DNA from: Anaerolineaceae bacterium UBA3924 | GTDB lineage: Bacteria; Chloroflexota; Anaerolineae; Anaerolineales; Anaerolineaceae | Assembly (NCBI GenBank): GCA_002385985.1 | Contig: DGEO01000034.1 | Span: 112,521 to 167,257, forward strand | Direction: 5' to 3' | Length of the DNA stretch: 54,737 nucleotides | Shown: positions 42,353-49,799 of the stretch, piece after piece | Layout: each line of letters opens with the position of its first letter | Position numbering within the stretch: the stretch's first letter is position 1 | Notes under the pieces: generated by a model | The model's input: only the letters and a program-made list of their open reading frames with translations | What the model was told of the DNA's origin: nothing | The model's database searches: none | Program-made: the position numbers and the translations under genes

Positions 42353-44779
42353 TTATTCGACCTTGACTCTCCTCAACCGGAGCGAGTTCGTGACCACAAA
42401 CACGCTGGAGAAGGCCATCGCCCCGGCGGCCAGCATCGGGTTGAGCAGTCCGGCCGCGGCGGCAGGGATGAGCAGCACATTGTAGTTAAATGCCCAGAAC
42501 AGGTTCTGCCGGATGGTGCGCAGCGTGCGCCGCGAGAGCTCTACCGCACGGGCCACGCCGCGCAGGTCGCCGCTGATCAGCACCACCGGGGCGGAGGCCA
42601 TGGCCACGTCCGTGCCGGTGCCGATGGCAATGCCCACGTCCGCCTGGGCCAGCGCCGGGGCGTCGTTGATGCCGTCGCCGACCATGCTCACCACCTCGCC
42701 GCGGGCCTGCAGCGCTTTGACCTCGGCGGCCTTGTCGCCGGGGAGCACTTCGGCGCGGACCTCGTCCACGCCCACCTCGCGGGCGATGGCTTCGGCGGTC
42801 TGGCGGTTGTCGCCGGTGATCATGACCACTTTCAAGCCCATGTCGTGCAGCCGGCGGATGGCTTCCTTGCTGCCTTCCTTGACCGGGTCGGCCACGGCCA
42901 CCACGCCGCGCACAGCGCCGTCCACCGCCACCAGCATGGCAGTCTTGGCTTCGCCCTGCAGGCGCCGGACTTCCGGCTCCAGCCCGTTCAGGTCCAGGCC
43001 GCGCTCGCGGGCCATGCGCAGGTTGCCGACCGCCACGGCGCGTCCGTCAACCTCGGCGCTCACGCCCAGTCCGACTTCAGCCTGGAAGGCGGCCGGCCGG
43101 CTGACGGCCAGCTCGCGCTCCGAGGCGGCGGCCACGATGGCCTCGCCCAGGGGGTGCTCGGAGCCGGATTCCACCGAGGCGGCCAGGCGCAGCAGCTCAT
43201 TTTCGCCCTCCGGGAAGTCGCAGAGGACCACGTCGGTCACCGAGGGCTGCCCGCGGGTAATGGTGCCGGTCTTGTCCAGCACCACGCTGGTCAGCCGTCC
43301 GGCCCGCTCCAGCGCCTCGGAAGATTTGAACAGTACGCCCATTTCCGCGCCTTTGCCGGTGCCGACCATCACCGCAGTGGGGGTGGCCAGGCCCATGGCG
43401 CAGGGGCAGGCGATCACCAGCACGGCCACGGCGTTGATCAGCGCGCGGGTGAAGAGCGGCGTCTCCGCGCCGGCTGGCAGGGGGATCAGGAAGTACCAGA
43501 CCAGGAAGGTGAGCGCCGCGACGGCCATCACGGCCGGGACGAACACCGCCGAGATGCGGTCCGCCAGCCGCTGGATGGGAGCGCGCGAGAGCTGGGCGTC
43601 CTCCACCAGTTTGACGATCTGGGCCAGGGCGGTGTCCTTGCCGACCTTCGTGGCCTCAAACTGCAGCATGCCCAGTTTGTTGAGCGTAGCGCCGATCACC
43701 GGATCGCCCGGGCCTTTTTCCACCGGCAGCGATTCGCCGGTCAGCATGGACTCGTCCACGGCCGAGCGGCCTTCCACCACCACGCCGTCCACCGGGATCT
43801 TCTCGCCAGGACGGACCAGTACCAGATCGCCGGGGACCACGTCCTCGACAGGGATTTCCAGCGTTTCGCCGTTTCGCACCACCCGGGCGGTTTTGGCCTG
43901 CAGGCCCAGCAGCTTCTTGATGGCCTCACTGGTGCGGCCCTTGGCGCGGGCTTCCAGGAACTTGCCCAGCTTGATCAGGGTGATGATCACGGCCGAGGTT
44001 TCAAAGTAGGCGTGGCCGTCGATCCACCCCAGCACCACCGGGATGGAATAGAAGTAGGCTGCCGATGAGCCCATGGCCACCAGCACGTCCATGTTGGCCG
44101 AGCCGTTGCGCAGGGCTTTGAACGCGCCCACGTAGTACTGCCAGCCGACGTAGAACTGCACGGGAGTGGCCAGGGCGAAGAACAGCCAGTTCAAGATGGG
44201 GGAGTGCCCCAGGCTCATGGGCAGCAGGCCCAGGTCGCGGCCCATGGAGAGCACGAACAGCGGCAGGGTGAAGAGCAGGCCGGTGATCAGCAGGCGGCGC
44301 TGCTGGTCGATCTCGGCCTGGCGGGCCCGGGCTTCGGCGTCCACAGCCTCGCCGCCGGTTTCGACGGCCTCGAAGCCGGCCTTCGCGACGGCCTGGCGCA
44401 GCTCGGCCTGGCTGACGATGGTGGGGATGTAGCGCACCTGCGCGCGCTCGGAGGCGTAGGAGACGCGGGCCTCCAGCACGCCGTTCACCGCCAGAAGAGC
44501 TTTCTCCAGGCGGGCGGCGTCGCGGTCGTCCGACAGGCGGCGGATGGCCAGTTCGGCTTCACCGGCGGCCACGTCGTAGCCGGCGCGGCGCACCCGGGCG
44601 ATCAGCGTGTCCAGCCCGGTGACGGCCGGGTCAAACTCGACCGTGGCGCGCTCCGAGGCCAGGTTGACGCTGGCCGACTGCACGCCCTTTTCCTTCTTTA
44701 AATTGCGCTCGACCGTGGCGACGCAGTTGGCGCAGGTCATACCGGTGATCGGTAAGGTGATCTGGGTTCGTTCTGCCAT
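42353..44779 (-). CDS. copA: Copper-exporting P1B-type ATPase
   Basis: The 808-residue pump has an N-terminal heavy-metal-binding domain with GMTCANCVAT (CxxC, about 14-22). A second ferredoxin-like domain (about 75-145) lacks both cysteines (LSDDRDAARLEKAL). Eight helices follow, with the transport motif ACPCAMGLATPTAV, phosphorylation site VLDKTGTI, HPLGEAIV (SEHPL) and hinge GDGINDAPALAQADVGIAIG. CPC plus the terminal-helix pattern marks it as Cu(I)-specific. It extrudes cytosolic copper using ATP. It is the last gene of csoR-copZ-copA, behind an intercistronic hairpin at 44793. It ends with a strong terminator. Confidence 0.96.
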   Translation of the reverse strand: MAERTQITLPITGMTCANCVATVERNLKKEKGVQSASVNLASERATVEFDPAVTGLDTLIARVRRAGYDVAAGEAELAIRRLSDDRDAARLEKALLAVNGVLEARVSYASERAQVRYIPTIVSQAELRQAVAKAGFEAVETGGEAVDAEARARQAEIDQQRRLLITGLLFTLPLFVLSMGRDLGLLPMSLGHSPILNWLFFALATPVQFYVGWQYYVGAFKALRNGSANMDVLVAMGSSAAYFYSIPVVLGWIDGHAYFETSAVIITLIKLGKFLEARAKGRTSEAIKKLLGLQAKTARVVRNGETLEIPVEDVVPGDLVLVRPGEKIPVDGVVVEGRSAVDESMLTGESLPVEKGPGDPVIGATLNKLGMLQFEATKVGKDTALAQIVKLVEDAQLSRAPIQRLADRISAVFVPAVMAVAALTFLVWYFLIPLPAGAETPLFTRALINAVAVLVIACPCAMGLATPTAVMVGTGKGAEMGVLFKSSEALERAGRLTSVVLDKTGTITRGQPSVTDVVLCDFPEGENELLRLAASVESGSEHPLGEAIVAAASERELAVSRPAAFQAEVGLGVSAEVDGRAVAVGNLRMARERGLDLNGLEPEVRRLQGEAKTAMLVAVDGAVRGVVAVADPVKEGSKEAIRRLHDMGLKVVMITGDNRQTAEAIAREVGVDEVRAEVLPGDKAAEVKALQARGEVVSMVGDGINDAPALAQADVGIAIGTGTDVAMASAPVVLISGDLRGVARAVELSRRTLRTIRQNLFWAFNYNVLLIPAAAAGLLNPMLAAGAMAFSSVFVVTNSLRLRRVKVE

Positions 44780-44792
44780 GCGGTGTTCCTGT

Positions 44793-44818
44793 AAAAAGCC
44801 GCCGGGGCGTCCGGCGGC
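44793..44818 (-). terminator. Intercistronic terminator/attenuator between copZ and copA
   Basis: An 8-bp stem, GCCGCCGG with CCGGCGGC, loop of 5 nt, followed on the minus strand by T5. Partial termination here would yield more chaperone than pump mRNA. Confidence 0.65.
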
Positions 44819-44845
44819 GGTGGTTTTTCTGCTTTGCCGGCCCGG

Positions 44846-45049
44846 TTACTCGGCGGCGTAGTTGATCTCTTCCAGCAGCTCGCGGATCTGCTGCTCGTCG
44901 GCCGGGGCGTCGAAGCTGACGGTGATGACCTTGTCCGCCGGACTGCCGGTGACGTCCTTGACGCCCTCCAGCTCGGTAAGCTCCATCTTGATGGTGTGCA
45001 GGCAGTGGCTGCAGGACATATTGGGGATGCGGAAGGTAAGGTTTTGCAT
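44846..45049 (-). CDS. copZ: Copper chaperone CopZ (heavy-metal-associated domain)
   Basis: The 67-residue single HMA domain reads MQNLTFRIPNMSCSHCLHTI. The metal site MSCSHC (MxCxxC) is at residues 11-16, and the fold ends with ELLEEINYAAE. It carries Cu(I) to CopA's N-terminal domain. The ATG at 45049 follows GGAG at 7 nt; a longer in-frame start at 45100 would overlap the csoR end without a ribosome site. It lies 31 nt after csoR in the same operon. Confidence 0.93.
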   Translation of the reverse strand: MQNLTFRIPNMSCSHCLHTIKMELTELEGVKDVTGSPADKVITVSFDAPADEQQIRELLEEINYAAE

Positions 45050-45080
45050 CAGTACACTCCAGTGATGAACGGTTTTGGGT

Positions 45081-45353
45081 TTACAGTTTCCCGGACTCAC
45101 TGATCACGGAGCTGATCTCTTTGAGAACGCGCTCGCGCTCGGCCGGGTCGTCACCGCGCACGGCGGTGATCAGGCAGGTGTTGAGGTGCTCGTCCAGGAT
45201 GGAAGCGGAGACCTTGGACAGGGCCGCCTGAACGGCCTGGATCTGGCGGATGACGTCGATGCAGTAGGCGTCCTCGGCGAGCATGCGCTGGATGCCGCGC
45301 AGGTGTCCCTCGGCGGTTTTCAGGCGGTTGATGTGGTCTGTTCGGTCGTGCAT
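45081..45353 (-). CDS. csoR: Copper-sensing repressor CsoR
   Basis: The 90-residue all-helical repressor is of the CsoR/RcnR family (DUF156). It carries the Cu(I) ligand triad Cys31 (DAYCIDVI), His56 and Cys60 (DEHLNTC), the C-H-C pattern of true CsoR rather than RcnR/FrmR. The N-terminal HINRLKTAEGHLRGI is typical. Copper binding releases it from GC-rich operators. AAGGAG lies 8 nt before the ATG. It is first in an operon with copZ and copA. CsoR-like sites lie in the leader (45370-45387) and over the transcription start (45443-45469). Confidence 0.95.
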   Translation of the reverse strand: MHDRTDHINRLKTAEGHLRGIQRMLAEDAYCIDVIRQIQAVQAALSKVSASILDEHLNTCLITAVRGDDPAERERVLKEISSVISESGKL

Positions 45354-45369
45354 CTCCTGGCTCTCCTTA

Positions 45370-45387
45370 TACCCTCGGAAGGGGGTG
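45370..45387 (-). promoter_or_regulatory. Second CsoR-like site in the csoR leader
   Basis: TACCC-TCGGAAGG-GGGTG resembles the TACCC-N-GGGTA form of CsoR sites with one imperfect arm. It sits 17 nt upstream of the csoR start codon, just before the ribosome site, so a bound repressor or the RNA hairpin could affect translation. Confidence 0.45.
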
Positions 45388-45442
45388 ATCCGCCATCCCG
45401 GGAGCCTGCCCTGTATCGGGGAGATGTCCCCGTTTCCCGGGT

Positions 45443-45504
45443 TACCCCACCCCCGGGGGGAGGGGGGTACCTGTAGTATATCGCTGTTGTGAAATATTTG
45501 TCAA
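45443..45504 (-). promoter_or_regulatory. csoR-copZ-copA promoter with CsoR operator at +1
   Basis: On the minus strand: -35 TTGACA (45504-45499), an 18-nt spacer, -10 TATACT (45480-45475). Immediately downstream (45469-45443) a GC-rich imperfect palindrome is bounded by TACCCC on one side and GGGGTA on the other, with a C-run/G-run centre. It covers the predicted transcription start, the classic arrangement for CsoR repression. Confidence 0.8.
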
Positions 45505-45552
45505 GGATTTGGATGCGGTTTGTCTGGAAATGCTGCCAGTCAACTTGCAGCC

Positions 45553-45582
45553 GGAAGGCGAGGGGTATACCCCTCGCCTTCC
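45553..45582. repeat. Perfect 30-bp palindrome centred on GGGGTATACCCC
   Basis: GGAAGGCGAGGGGTA (45553-45567) is followed at once by its exact reverse complement (45568-45582). It lies about 50 nt upstream of the csoR promoter -35. No T-run follows on either strand, so it is not a typical terminator. The GTATAC core with flanking G4/C4 suggests a dimeric or tetrameric protein site, or a repeat-family member. Confidence 0.75.
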
Positions 45583-45584
45583 TC

Positions 45585-45800
45585 CACGGTCATCTTCTCC
45601 CCCCTTCCCAGTGACGGAGATGGGAGCCACCAACCCGGCCCCTACAGGAACACCCACTGCGTGGGTGCAGGTGGGGGCACCCCCATGGGGGTAGGGGGGA
45701 TGGGTTGAAGACTATCGTTTTCCTTATGGGTGAAGGGGCACCCCCAAATGTTCCCCTATCAGGGCAGGTGGGCAGAGGGGCTGGCAATTCCCTGGCCTTT
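45585..45800. repeat. G-rich intergenic repeat block, copies C0 and C1
   Basis: C0 (45650-45677) is a hairpin CACCCAC-TGC-GTGGGTG followed by CAGGTGGGGG. C1 (45679-45705) is ACCCCCATGGGGGT followed by AGGGGGGATGGGT. Both match elements at 1879-1980 and 5151-5262. No supported ORF lies in the block. Confidence 0.7.
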
Positions 45801-45848
45801 CATGGCAGAGGCGCACCTCTCTCAACGGGCGGTGTGCGCGGAAAAATT

Positions 45849-45877
45849 AAAAAAAGGCGGCCCGGAGGCCGCCTTTT
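45849..45877 (-). terminator. Terminator of the URO-D-like gene
   Basis: An 11-bp stem AAAAGGCGGCC with GGCCGCCTTTT around a CGGA loop, extended to a T7 run on the minus strand, ends 5 nt from the stop codon. Confidence 0.93.
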
Positions 45878-45881
45878 GATC

Positions 45882-46973
45882 TCAGGGCTGCTGCATGACG
45901 AACTCGGGCGGGCGTCCGTCGGCCAGGGCATCCATATCCAGAGGGTAGGTGCCGTATTTGCGCAGCGCATTTCGCATGGCCAGGTACAGTTCGGGCTTGA
46001 CGCCGGAATGAATGGTGTTGCTCGAGGAGAGCGCGTACCCGCCGCCGGGCGCGGCCACGCGCAGGCAGTACTTCACCGCCGATTCCACCTGCTCGGGCGT
46101 GCCGGAGACCAGCAGGTAGGCGCAGTCCACGTTGCCCTTGATGGCCACGCGGTCACCGTAATCGCGCTTGATGGCGGCGATGTCCATCCCGGCCAGCGGG
46201 TCGATCGGGTCGATCCCGTCGATGCCGGCTTCGACCAGCATGTCCAGCAGGGGCATCAGGTTGCCGTCGGAGTGCTTCCAGTAAAGCAGGCCGGCGTCGT
46301 GAATGGCCTGAACGAACTTCACGAAGTAGGGCTGGAAGATCTTCTTCCACAGGCGCGGCGAAACCAGCGGGCGGCGGGTGTCGGCCAGGTCGTCGCCGGT
46401 GTAGACCAGGTCCGCGCCTAGCTCGGCGGCGCGCTGCACGATCTTAATGTTGTGGTCCAGGGTCTTCTCAATAATATCGGTCACCAGGTCAGGCTGTTCC
46501 AGGCAGGCCACCAGGAAATTCTCGTACCCCAGCAGATCGCGCGGGTGGGCGAACACGTCGCGGGTCTGGAGAATGATCGCCTTGCGGCCCTTGTAGCGCT
46601 TCACCATCTCCTTCAGCGTTTCGAAGCGGCCTTCGGCGTAGGGGTCGGGGATCTGGTACTTTTCCCAGTCGGCCCAGGATTTGATCGGGGCCAGGGAATC
46701 GACCGAGGCGGGGTGCTCTTCGAGGCCTTTCTGCTGGGTGATGCCCCATTCGGTGAGGAAGCGGTTGGGACCGATCACTTCTTTACGGTAATTTGCCCGG
46801 GTGACCACGGCATCCAGATCGTACATATCAACGAAATCAAGCAGGTTACCGCCGTTGGTCATGCGGGCGACAACGTTCGAGTCCACTTCCCACTCAAATG
46901 TGGGCACACGATCGGGCTCCTGTCTGCGTAGGGCGGCCAGTACACGTTCCTGTCCTGTCATCTCAGGGGCCAT
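45882..46973 (-). CDS. Uroporphyrinogen-decarboxylase superfamily (methyltransferase-like)
   Basis: The 363-residue TIM-barrel protein begins MTGQERVLAALRRQEPDRVPTFEWE. This N-terminal signature is shared by URO-D-superfamily proteins such as MtaA/CmuA-type corrinoid methyltransferases and O-demethylase components. Potential zinc ligands are His in KHSDGNLMPLL and Cys in IKGNVDCAYLL, followed by SSSNTIHSGVKPE. It lacks the haem-pathway URO-D Arg-rich N-terminus and is not beside haem genes. Members of this subgroup commonly transfer methyl groups between substrate, corrinoid and tetrahydrofolate. No corrinoid protein gene is adjacent, so the substrate is open. AACAGGAGG lies 5 nt before the ATG. 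Confidence 0.85.
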   Translation of the reverse strand: MAPEMTGQERVLAALRRQEPDRVPTFEWEVDSNVVARMTNGGNLLDFVDMYDLDAVVTRANYRKEVIGPNRFLTEWGITQQKGLEEHPASVDSLAPIKSWADWEKYQIPDPYAEGRFETLKEMVKRYKGRKAIILQTRDVFAHPRDLLGYENFLVACLEQPDLVTDIIEKTLDHNIKIVQRAAELGADLVYTGDDLADTRRPLVSPRLWKKIFQPYFVKFVQAIHDAGLLYWKHSDGNLMPLLDMLVEAGIDGIDPIDPLAGMDIAAIKRDYGDRVAIKGNVDCAYLLVSGTPEQVESAVKYCLRVAAPGGGYALSSSNTIHSGVKPELYLAMRNALRKYGTYPLDMDALADGRPPEFVMQQP

Positions 46974-47022
46974 ACTACCTCCTGTTGTTAGAAGTCTGGG
47001 GAGTTCGCAATCCAGTCTCCTG

Positions 47023-47028
47023 ATTATA
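47023..47028 (-). promoter_or_regulatory. -10 box (TATAAT) of the URO-D-like gene
   Basis: A consensus TATAAT on the minus strand, 49 nt upstream of the ATG at 46973. The -35 is not consensus. Confidence 0.5.
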
Positions 47029-47097
47029 CCTGCTAATTGGTGGTTCCCATGAATCTGGTGCGGCAGGCCGTGAAAAGGGTGTCAAAATTCGAAGATA

Positions 47098-47103
47098 TAT
47101 AAT
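47098..47103 (+). promoter_or_regulatory. -10 box (TATAAT) of the HD-GYP gene
   Basis: A consensus TATAAT in an AT-rich patch 73 nt before the ATG at 47177. The leader contains a hairpin at about 47132-47154 (TCCCGTCCGC with GCGGGTGGGA, loop GAA, two G-U pairs). Confidence 0.55.
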
Positions 47104-47176
47104 ATGATTAGTCAGATTTGGTAAGTTATTGTATCCCGTCCGCGAAGCGGGTGGGACCAGGGGCGTCAAAAGGTAT

Positions 47177-48076
47177 ATGAAATCAGTCAATTCACGCGTT
47201 TTTCGCGTAGCCATTACTTACATCGTCCTGGCCGTGCTCTGGGTGCTGGTTACGGATTACTTCTTGCAGAGCTCGGTGACCGACGTGCGGGCGCTGACCT
47301 GGTTCCAGAACTACAAGGGTGTCGTATTTGTGCTCTTCAGCGGGGGGCTGGTGTACCTGCTGCTTTCACGCGAGGTGAACCAGCGCGAAAGAGAGTGGAA
47401 GGAATACCTGCGCGACAGGGAGCAGCTGCTCCGGGAAGTGCAGCGCAATCACGACGAGCTGGAGCGGGCCTACGAGGAGACCATCGAAGGCTGGGCGCGG
47501 GCCATGGAAATGCGCAACCGCGAGGTCAAGGATCATTCGCTGCGGGTGACCGAGCTGGTGCTCCGCCTGGGGCAGGCCATGGGGCTGGATGAAGAGACCC
47601 TCTCGCACATGCGCCGCGGGTCGCTGCTGCATGATATCGGCAAGATGAACGTGCCGGATGCCATTCTAATGAAGGAAGGCCCGCTCTCACCAAGCGAGCG
47701 GGAGCTGATTGAGAAGCACCCCGACTGGGCCTACGAGATGCTGGCGCCGGTCACGTATCTGCAGGAAGCGCTGGAGATTCCGCGCTTTCACCACGAGCGC
47801 TGGAACGGTACCGGGTACCCCAACCGGTTGAAGGGGGAGGAAATCCCGCTGCCGGCGCGCATTTTCTCAGTGGTGGACGTGTGGGACGCGCTGACCTCGG
47901 ACCGCTCGTACCGGGGCGCCATGGACCCGCAGGAAGCGATGGACTACATCCGCTCGCAGGCGGGGATCGCCTTTGATCCGCAGGTGGTGGAGGCGTTTGT
48001 CCGCCTGGACCCGGCGCGGTTGAACGGGGCTTCGGGCGGCAGGGAAGGGCAGAAGGAAGGGCAGGGGGAGGAGTAG
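47177..48076 (+). CDS. Membrane-anchored HD-GYP phosphodiesterase
   Basis: The 299-residue protein has two N-terminal helices (VAITYIVLAVLWVLVTDYF, about 10-29; GVVFVLFSGGLVYLLL, about 54-70) around a short loop. A charged coiled-coil linker (about 75-110) leads to an HD-GYP domain (about 115-285): DHSLRVTELVLRLG, LLHDIGKMNVPDAIL, EIPRFHHERWNGTGYPNRLKG and SVVDVWDALTSDR. HD-GYP enzymes hydrolyse cyclic-di-GMP (or related dinucleotides) at a di- or tri-iron site, and all ligand positions appear kept. The tail is Gly/Gln/Glu-rich. I start at ATG 47177 (AAAAGGT upstream); the in-frame sequence back to 47129 overlaps the leader hairpin. No matching cyclase gene is in the window. Confidence 0.92.
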   Translation: MKSVNSRVFRVAITYIVLAVLWVLVTDYFLQSSVTDVRALTWFQNYKGVVFVLFSGGLVYLLLSREVNQREREWKEYLRDREQLLREVQRNHDELERAYEETIEGWARAMEMRNREVKDHSLRVTELVLRLGQAMGLDEETLSHMRRGSLLHDIGKMNVPDAILMKEGPLSPSERELIEKHPDWAYEMLAPVTYLQEALEIPRFHHERWNGTGYPNRLKGEEIPLPARIFSVVDVWDALTSDRSYRGAMDPQEAMDYIRSQAGIAFDPQVVEAFVRLDPARLNGASGGREGQKEGQGEE

Positions 48077-48481
48077 CTGGCTCCGCGGCCTTACGGCGGC
48101 CGCCTTGCCTGAGGGTGCGCCCCCGGACGGAGTGGGCGTGTCAGACCGCGCCTGTAGAGCAATAACGGCGGGCGGCGGAGACGGGCCGGAGGGGCGAGGG
48201 GGGGCAGGTTCCAGGAGGATGCCGGGGCTGTTAGAAGAAAAGTCCCGGGAAGTTTTTACTGGCTGTGGCTGGTATCGGCTGCCTGGTGGCTCCAGGCTGA
48301 TCCAGTTGTACGGGCCGGCGTGTCAGGCAGAACGGAGCTTACGACCTTGCGGAGATTACGCCTTCTGGTATTACAGAGAATCAGCCTAATTTCGTATAGC
48401 CATACTGGTGATCAATTATTGATGAGCCTGTGGCGCCAGTAAGGCAAGTAACCGCGGTTACATATCCCGCGCCGGGCGGGC
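48077..48481. other. Intergenic, no confident gene
   Basis: About 400 bases. A plus-strand frame (48105-48389) could encode a 94-residue Gly/Arg-rich peptide, and an ATG at 48219 could give 56 residues with four cysteines. In both cases the ribosome-site spacing is wrong (AGGAGG touches the ATG at 48219). A perfect palindrome, GTAACCGCGGTTAC (about 48447-48460), and a CCCGC/GCGGG hairpin near 48467 may terminate the minus-strand gene ending at 48482. Confidence 0.45.
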
Positions 48482-48865
48482 CTACTTATCCAGATACAGC
48501 ACCGTGGCGATGCAGCCCCGGCAGGAAAACTCGTATTCCGGGCACTTCAGGCAGTCGGATCCGCAGGGCGGGGTGTCCAGCACCGGGCGAACTTCGCCCC
48601 GCGACCAGGGGCTGCTGACGTCACCGCGCTCCACATAGTTCAGGTGGATCTGCTCCATGCCCATCAGGGCGGGCTCGTTGGCCGGCTTCTCCAGCCAGCT
48701 GCGCTTTTCGGGCGGGATCACAAAGACGCCGATGCACAGGTTGCCCGTGCTGGTGTAGCTGGCCACGTAGGGGCAGCGGCGCATACGGTCGGCGTTGTCG
48801 TCGGCGTCAAGTGCGGTGGGGGCCTGGCAAACCTGAACGGCGGTGACGGTGTCGGAGTGGTCCAT
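48482..48865 (-). CDS. Cys-rich small protein, DUF3795-like
   Basis: The 127-residue protein starts at ATG 48865 with AGGAGG 6 nt upstream; a longer frame to 48970 would include the promoter. Eight cysteines are visible, three in the N-terminal half (VQVC, RRCPY, NLCIG) and five in the tail PPCGSDCLKCPEYEFSCRGC (CX3CX2CX6CX2C). CGxxCxxCPxY followed by CxGC resembles DUF3795/zinc-ribbon or Fe-S-like clusters of unknown function. There is no signal peptide, so it is probably cytosolic and metal-binding. It stands alone with its own extended -10. Confidence 0.72.
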   Translation of the reverse strand: MDHSDTVTAVQVCQAPTALDADDNADRMRRCPYVASYTSTGNLCIGVFVIPPEKRSWLEKPANEPALMGMEQIHLNYVERGDVSSPWSRGEVRPVLDTPPCGSDCLKCPEYEFSCRGCIATVLYLDK

Positions 48866-48931
48866 GGTTTTCCTCCTGGAAGAAAAGATAATGTGCCTGT
48901 ATGGGGTTTTCAACCGGCGGAATTGGCCCCT

Positions 48932-48940
48932 ATTGTACCA
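48932..48940 (-). promoter_or_regulatory. Extended -10 (TGGTACAAT) of the Cys-rich gene
   Basis: The minus strand reads TGGTACAAT, with the box at 48937-48932, 66 nt upstream of the ATG at 48865. Confidence 0.5.
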
Positions 48941-49068
48941 GCTTTGACGGAATCGATAAACAAACTTCACGGACCGCTGCCGCCAGAGGGTACCACCTCA
49001 TGTGTAACCTCAGGATTATACAGAGCGGCAGGTTATACAACATGGGTTGTGCGCCTGCGTGAAGGCAT

Positions 49069-49100
49069 AAAAAAGGCCCTGAGGCATGTCCCTCAGGGCC
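49069..49100 (-). terminator. Terminator of the Hsp20 gene
   Basis: A perfect 10-bp stem, GGCCCTGAGG with CCTCAGGGCC, loop of 6 nt, followed on the minus strand by T6. Confidence 0.93.
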
Positions 49101-49134
49101 GGTCATGGGAAAGCCGGTAGGCCGGCCGCTCGGC

Positions 49135-49596
49135 CTACCCCTCGATCGTCTTGCGTCCGGAGACGGCGCGCACCGGGATGCGGCGCGGTTTGACCTCTTC
49201 GGTCTTGGGCAGTACCAGCTTGAGCGTGCCGTTCTCGTACTGCGCCGAAATATCGTCCGACTTGATCGAGTTCGGCAGGTTGATGGAGCGGGCGAAGGAA
49301 CCGTAGCGCCGCTCGCGGATGTGGTAGTGCCCCTTCTCGGTCTCGCTCTCGTCCTTCACCTCACCGCGGATGGTCAGGGTACCGTTATTGAAGGTGATTT
49401 CCAGGTCCTCGGGGTTGATCCCCGGGATGTTGGCCTTCACGATGTAAGCGTCTTCCTCTTCCAGCACGTCGAGAGCCAGACCCCAGGTGGCGCCGGTCCA
49501 ATCGGTGGAATCGGCGTTCAGCGTGGACTCCATCAACCGGTCCAGCGTGCGCTGGAGCGAAAGCATCTCGCGGAATGGATCTCTGCGACTCAACAT
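49135..49596 (-). CDS. Small heat-shock protein, Hsp20/alpha-crystallin
   Basis: The 153-residue ATP-independent holdase has an N-terminal arm with DPFREMLSLQRTLDRLM and an alpha-crystallin domain (about 40-135) containing YIVKANIPGINPEDLEIT, GTLTIRGE and the hallmark NGTLKLVLPK. A C-terminal extension ends RRIPVRAV (IxV-type anchor motif). It binds unfolding proteins as large oligomers. AGGAGGG lies 7 nt before the ATG. The leader contains a short hairpin at 49637-49657; no CIRCE element (TTAGCACTC-N9-GAGTGCTAA) is seen. Confidence 0.95.
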   Translation of the reverse strand: MLSRRDPFREMLSLQRTLDRLMESTLNADSTDWTGATWGLALDVLEEEDAYIVKANIPGINPEDLEITFNNGTLTIRGEVKDESETEKGHYHIRERRYGSFARSINLPNSIKSDDISAQYENGTLKLVLPKTEEVKPRRIPVRAVSGRKTIEG

Positions 49597-49636
49597 ATGA
49601 CTACCCTCCTGATCGCCAAAACCTGTTTTTCAGCTC

Positions 49637-49657
49637 GCAGCCGCTTGGTCCGGCTGC
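49637..49657 (-). other. Hairpin in the Hsp20 5' leader
   Basis: GCAGCCG and CGGCTGC form a perfect 7-bp stem with a 7-nt loop, 41-61 nt upstream of the hsp20 ATG. It does not pair with the ribosome site, so a simple RNA thermometer is not evident. Confidence 0.4.
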
Positions 49658-49799
49658 TCTCTTCAGCCTCCAGTATGCCCGGGCAGAATTAGAAGATGAT
49701 CGAATTTGTGTAGGAGATTTATAAGAACAGCGCGGCGTGGTGATGGCCCGGGCGCCGCTGATCGGTCCGGGCTGGCAGCGAGCGGGTTCGCGCACCAGA

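Noticed and set aside
48105..48389. 94-codon plus-strand ORF after the HD-GYP gene
   Set aside because: Gly/Arg-rich, no ribosome site at usable distance, no recognisable fold; kept only as an intergenic note.
49597..49740. HrcA/CIRCE control of hsp20
   Set aside because: No TTAGCACTC-N9-GAGTGCTAA inverted repeat is present upstream.
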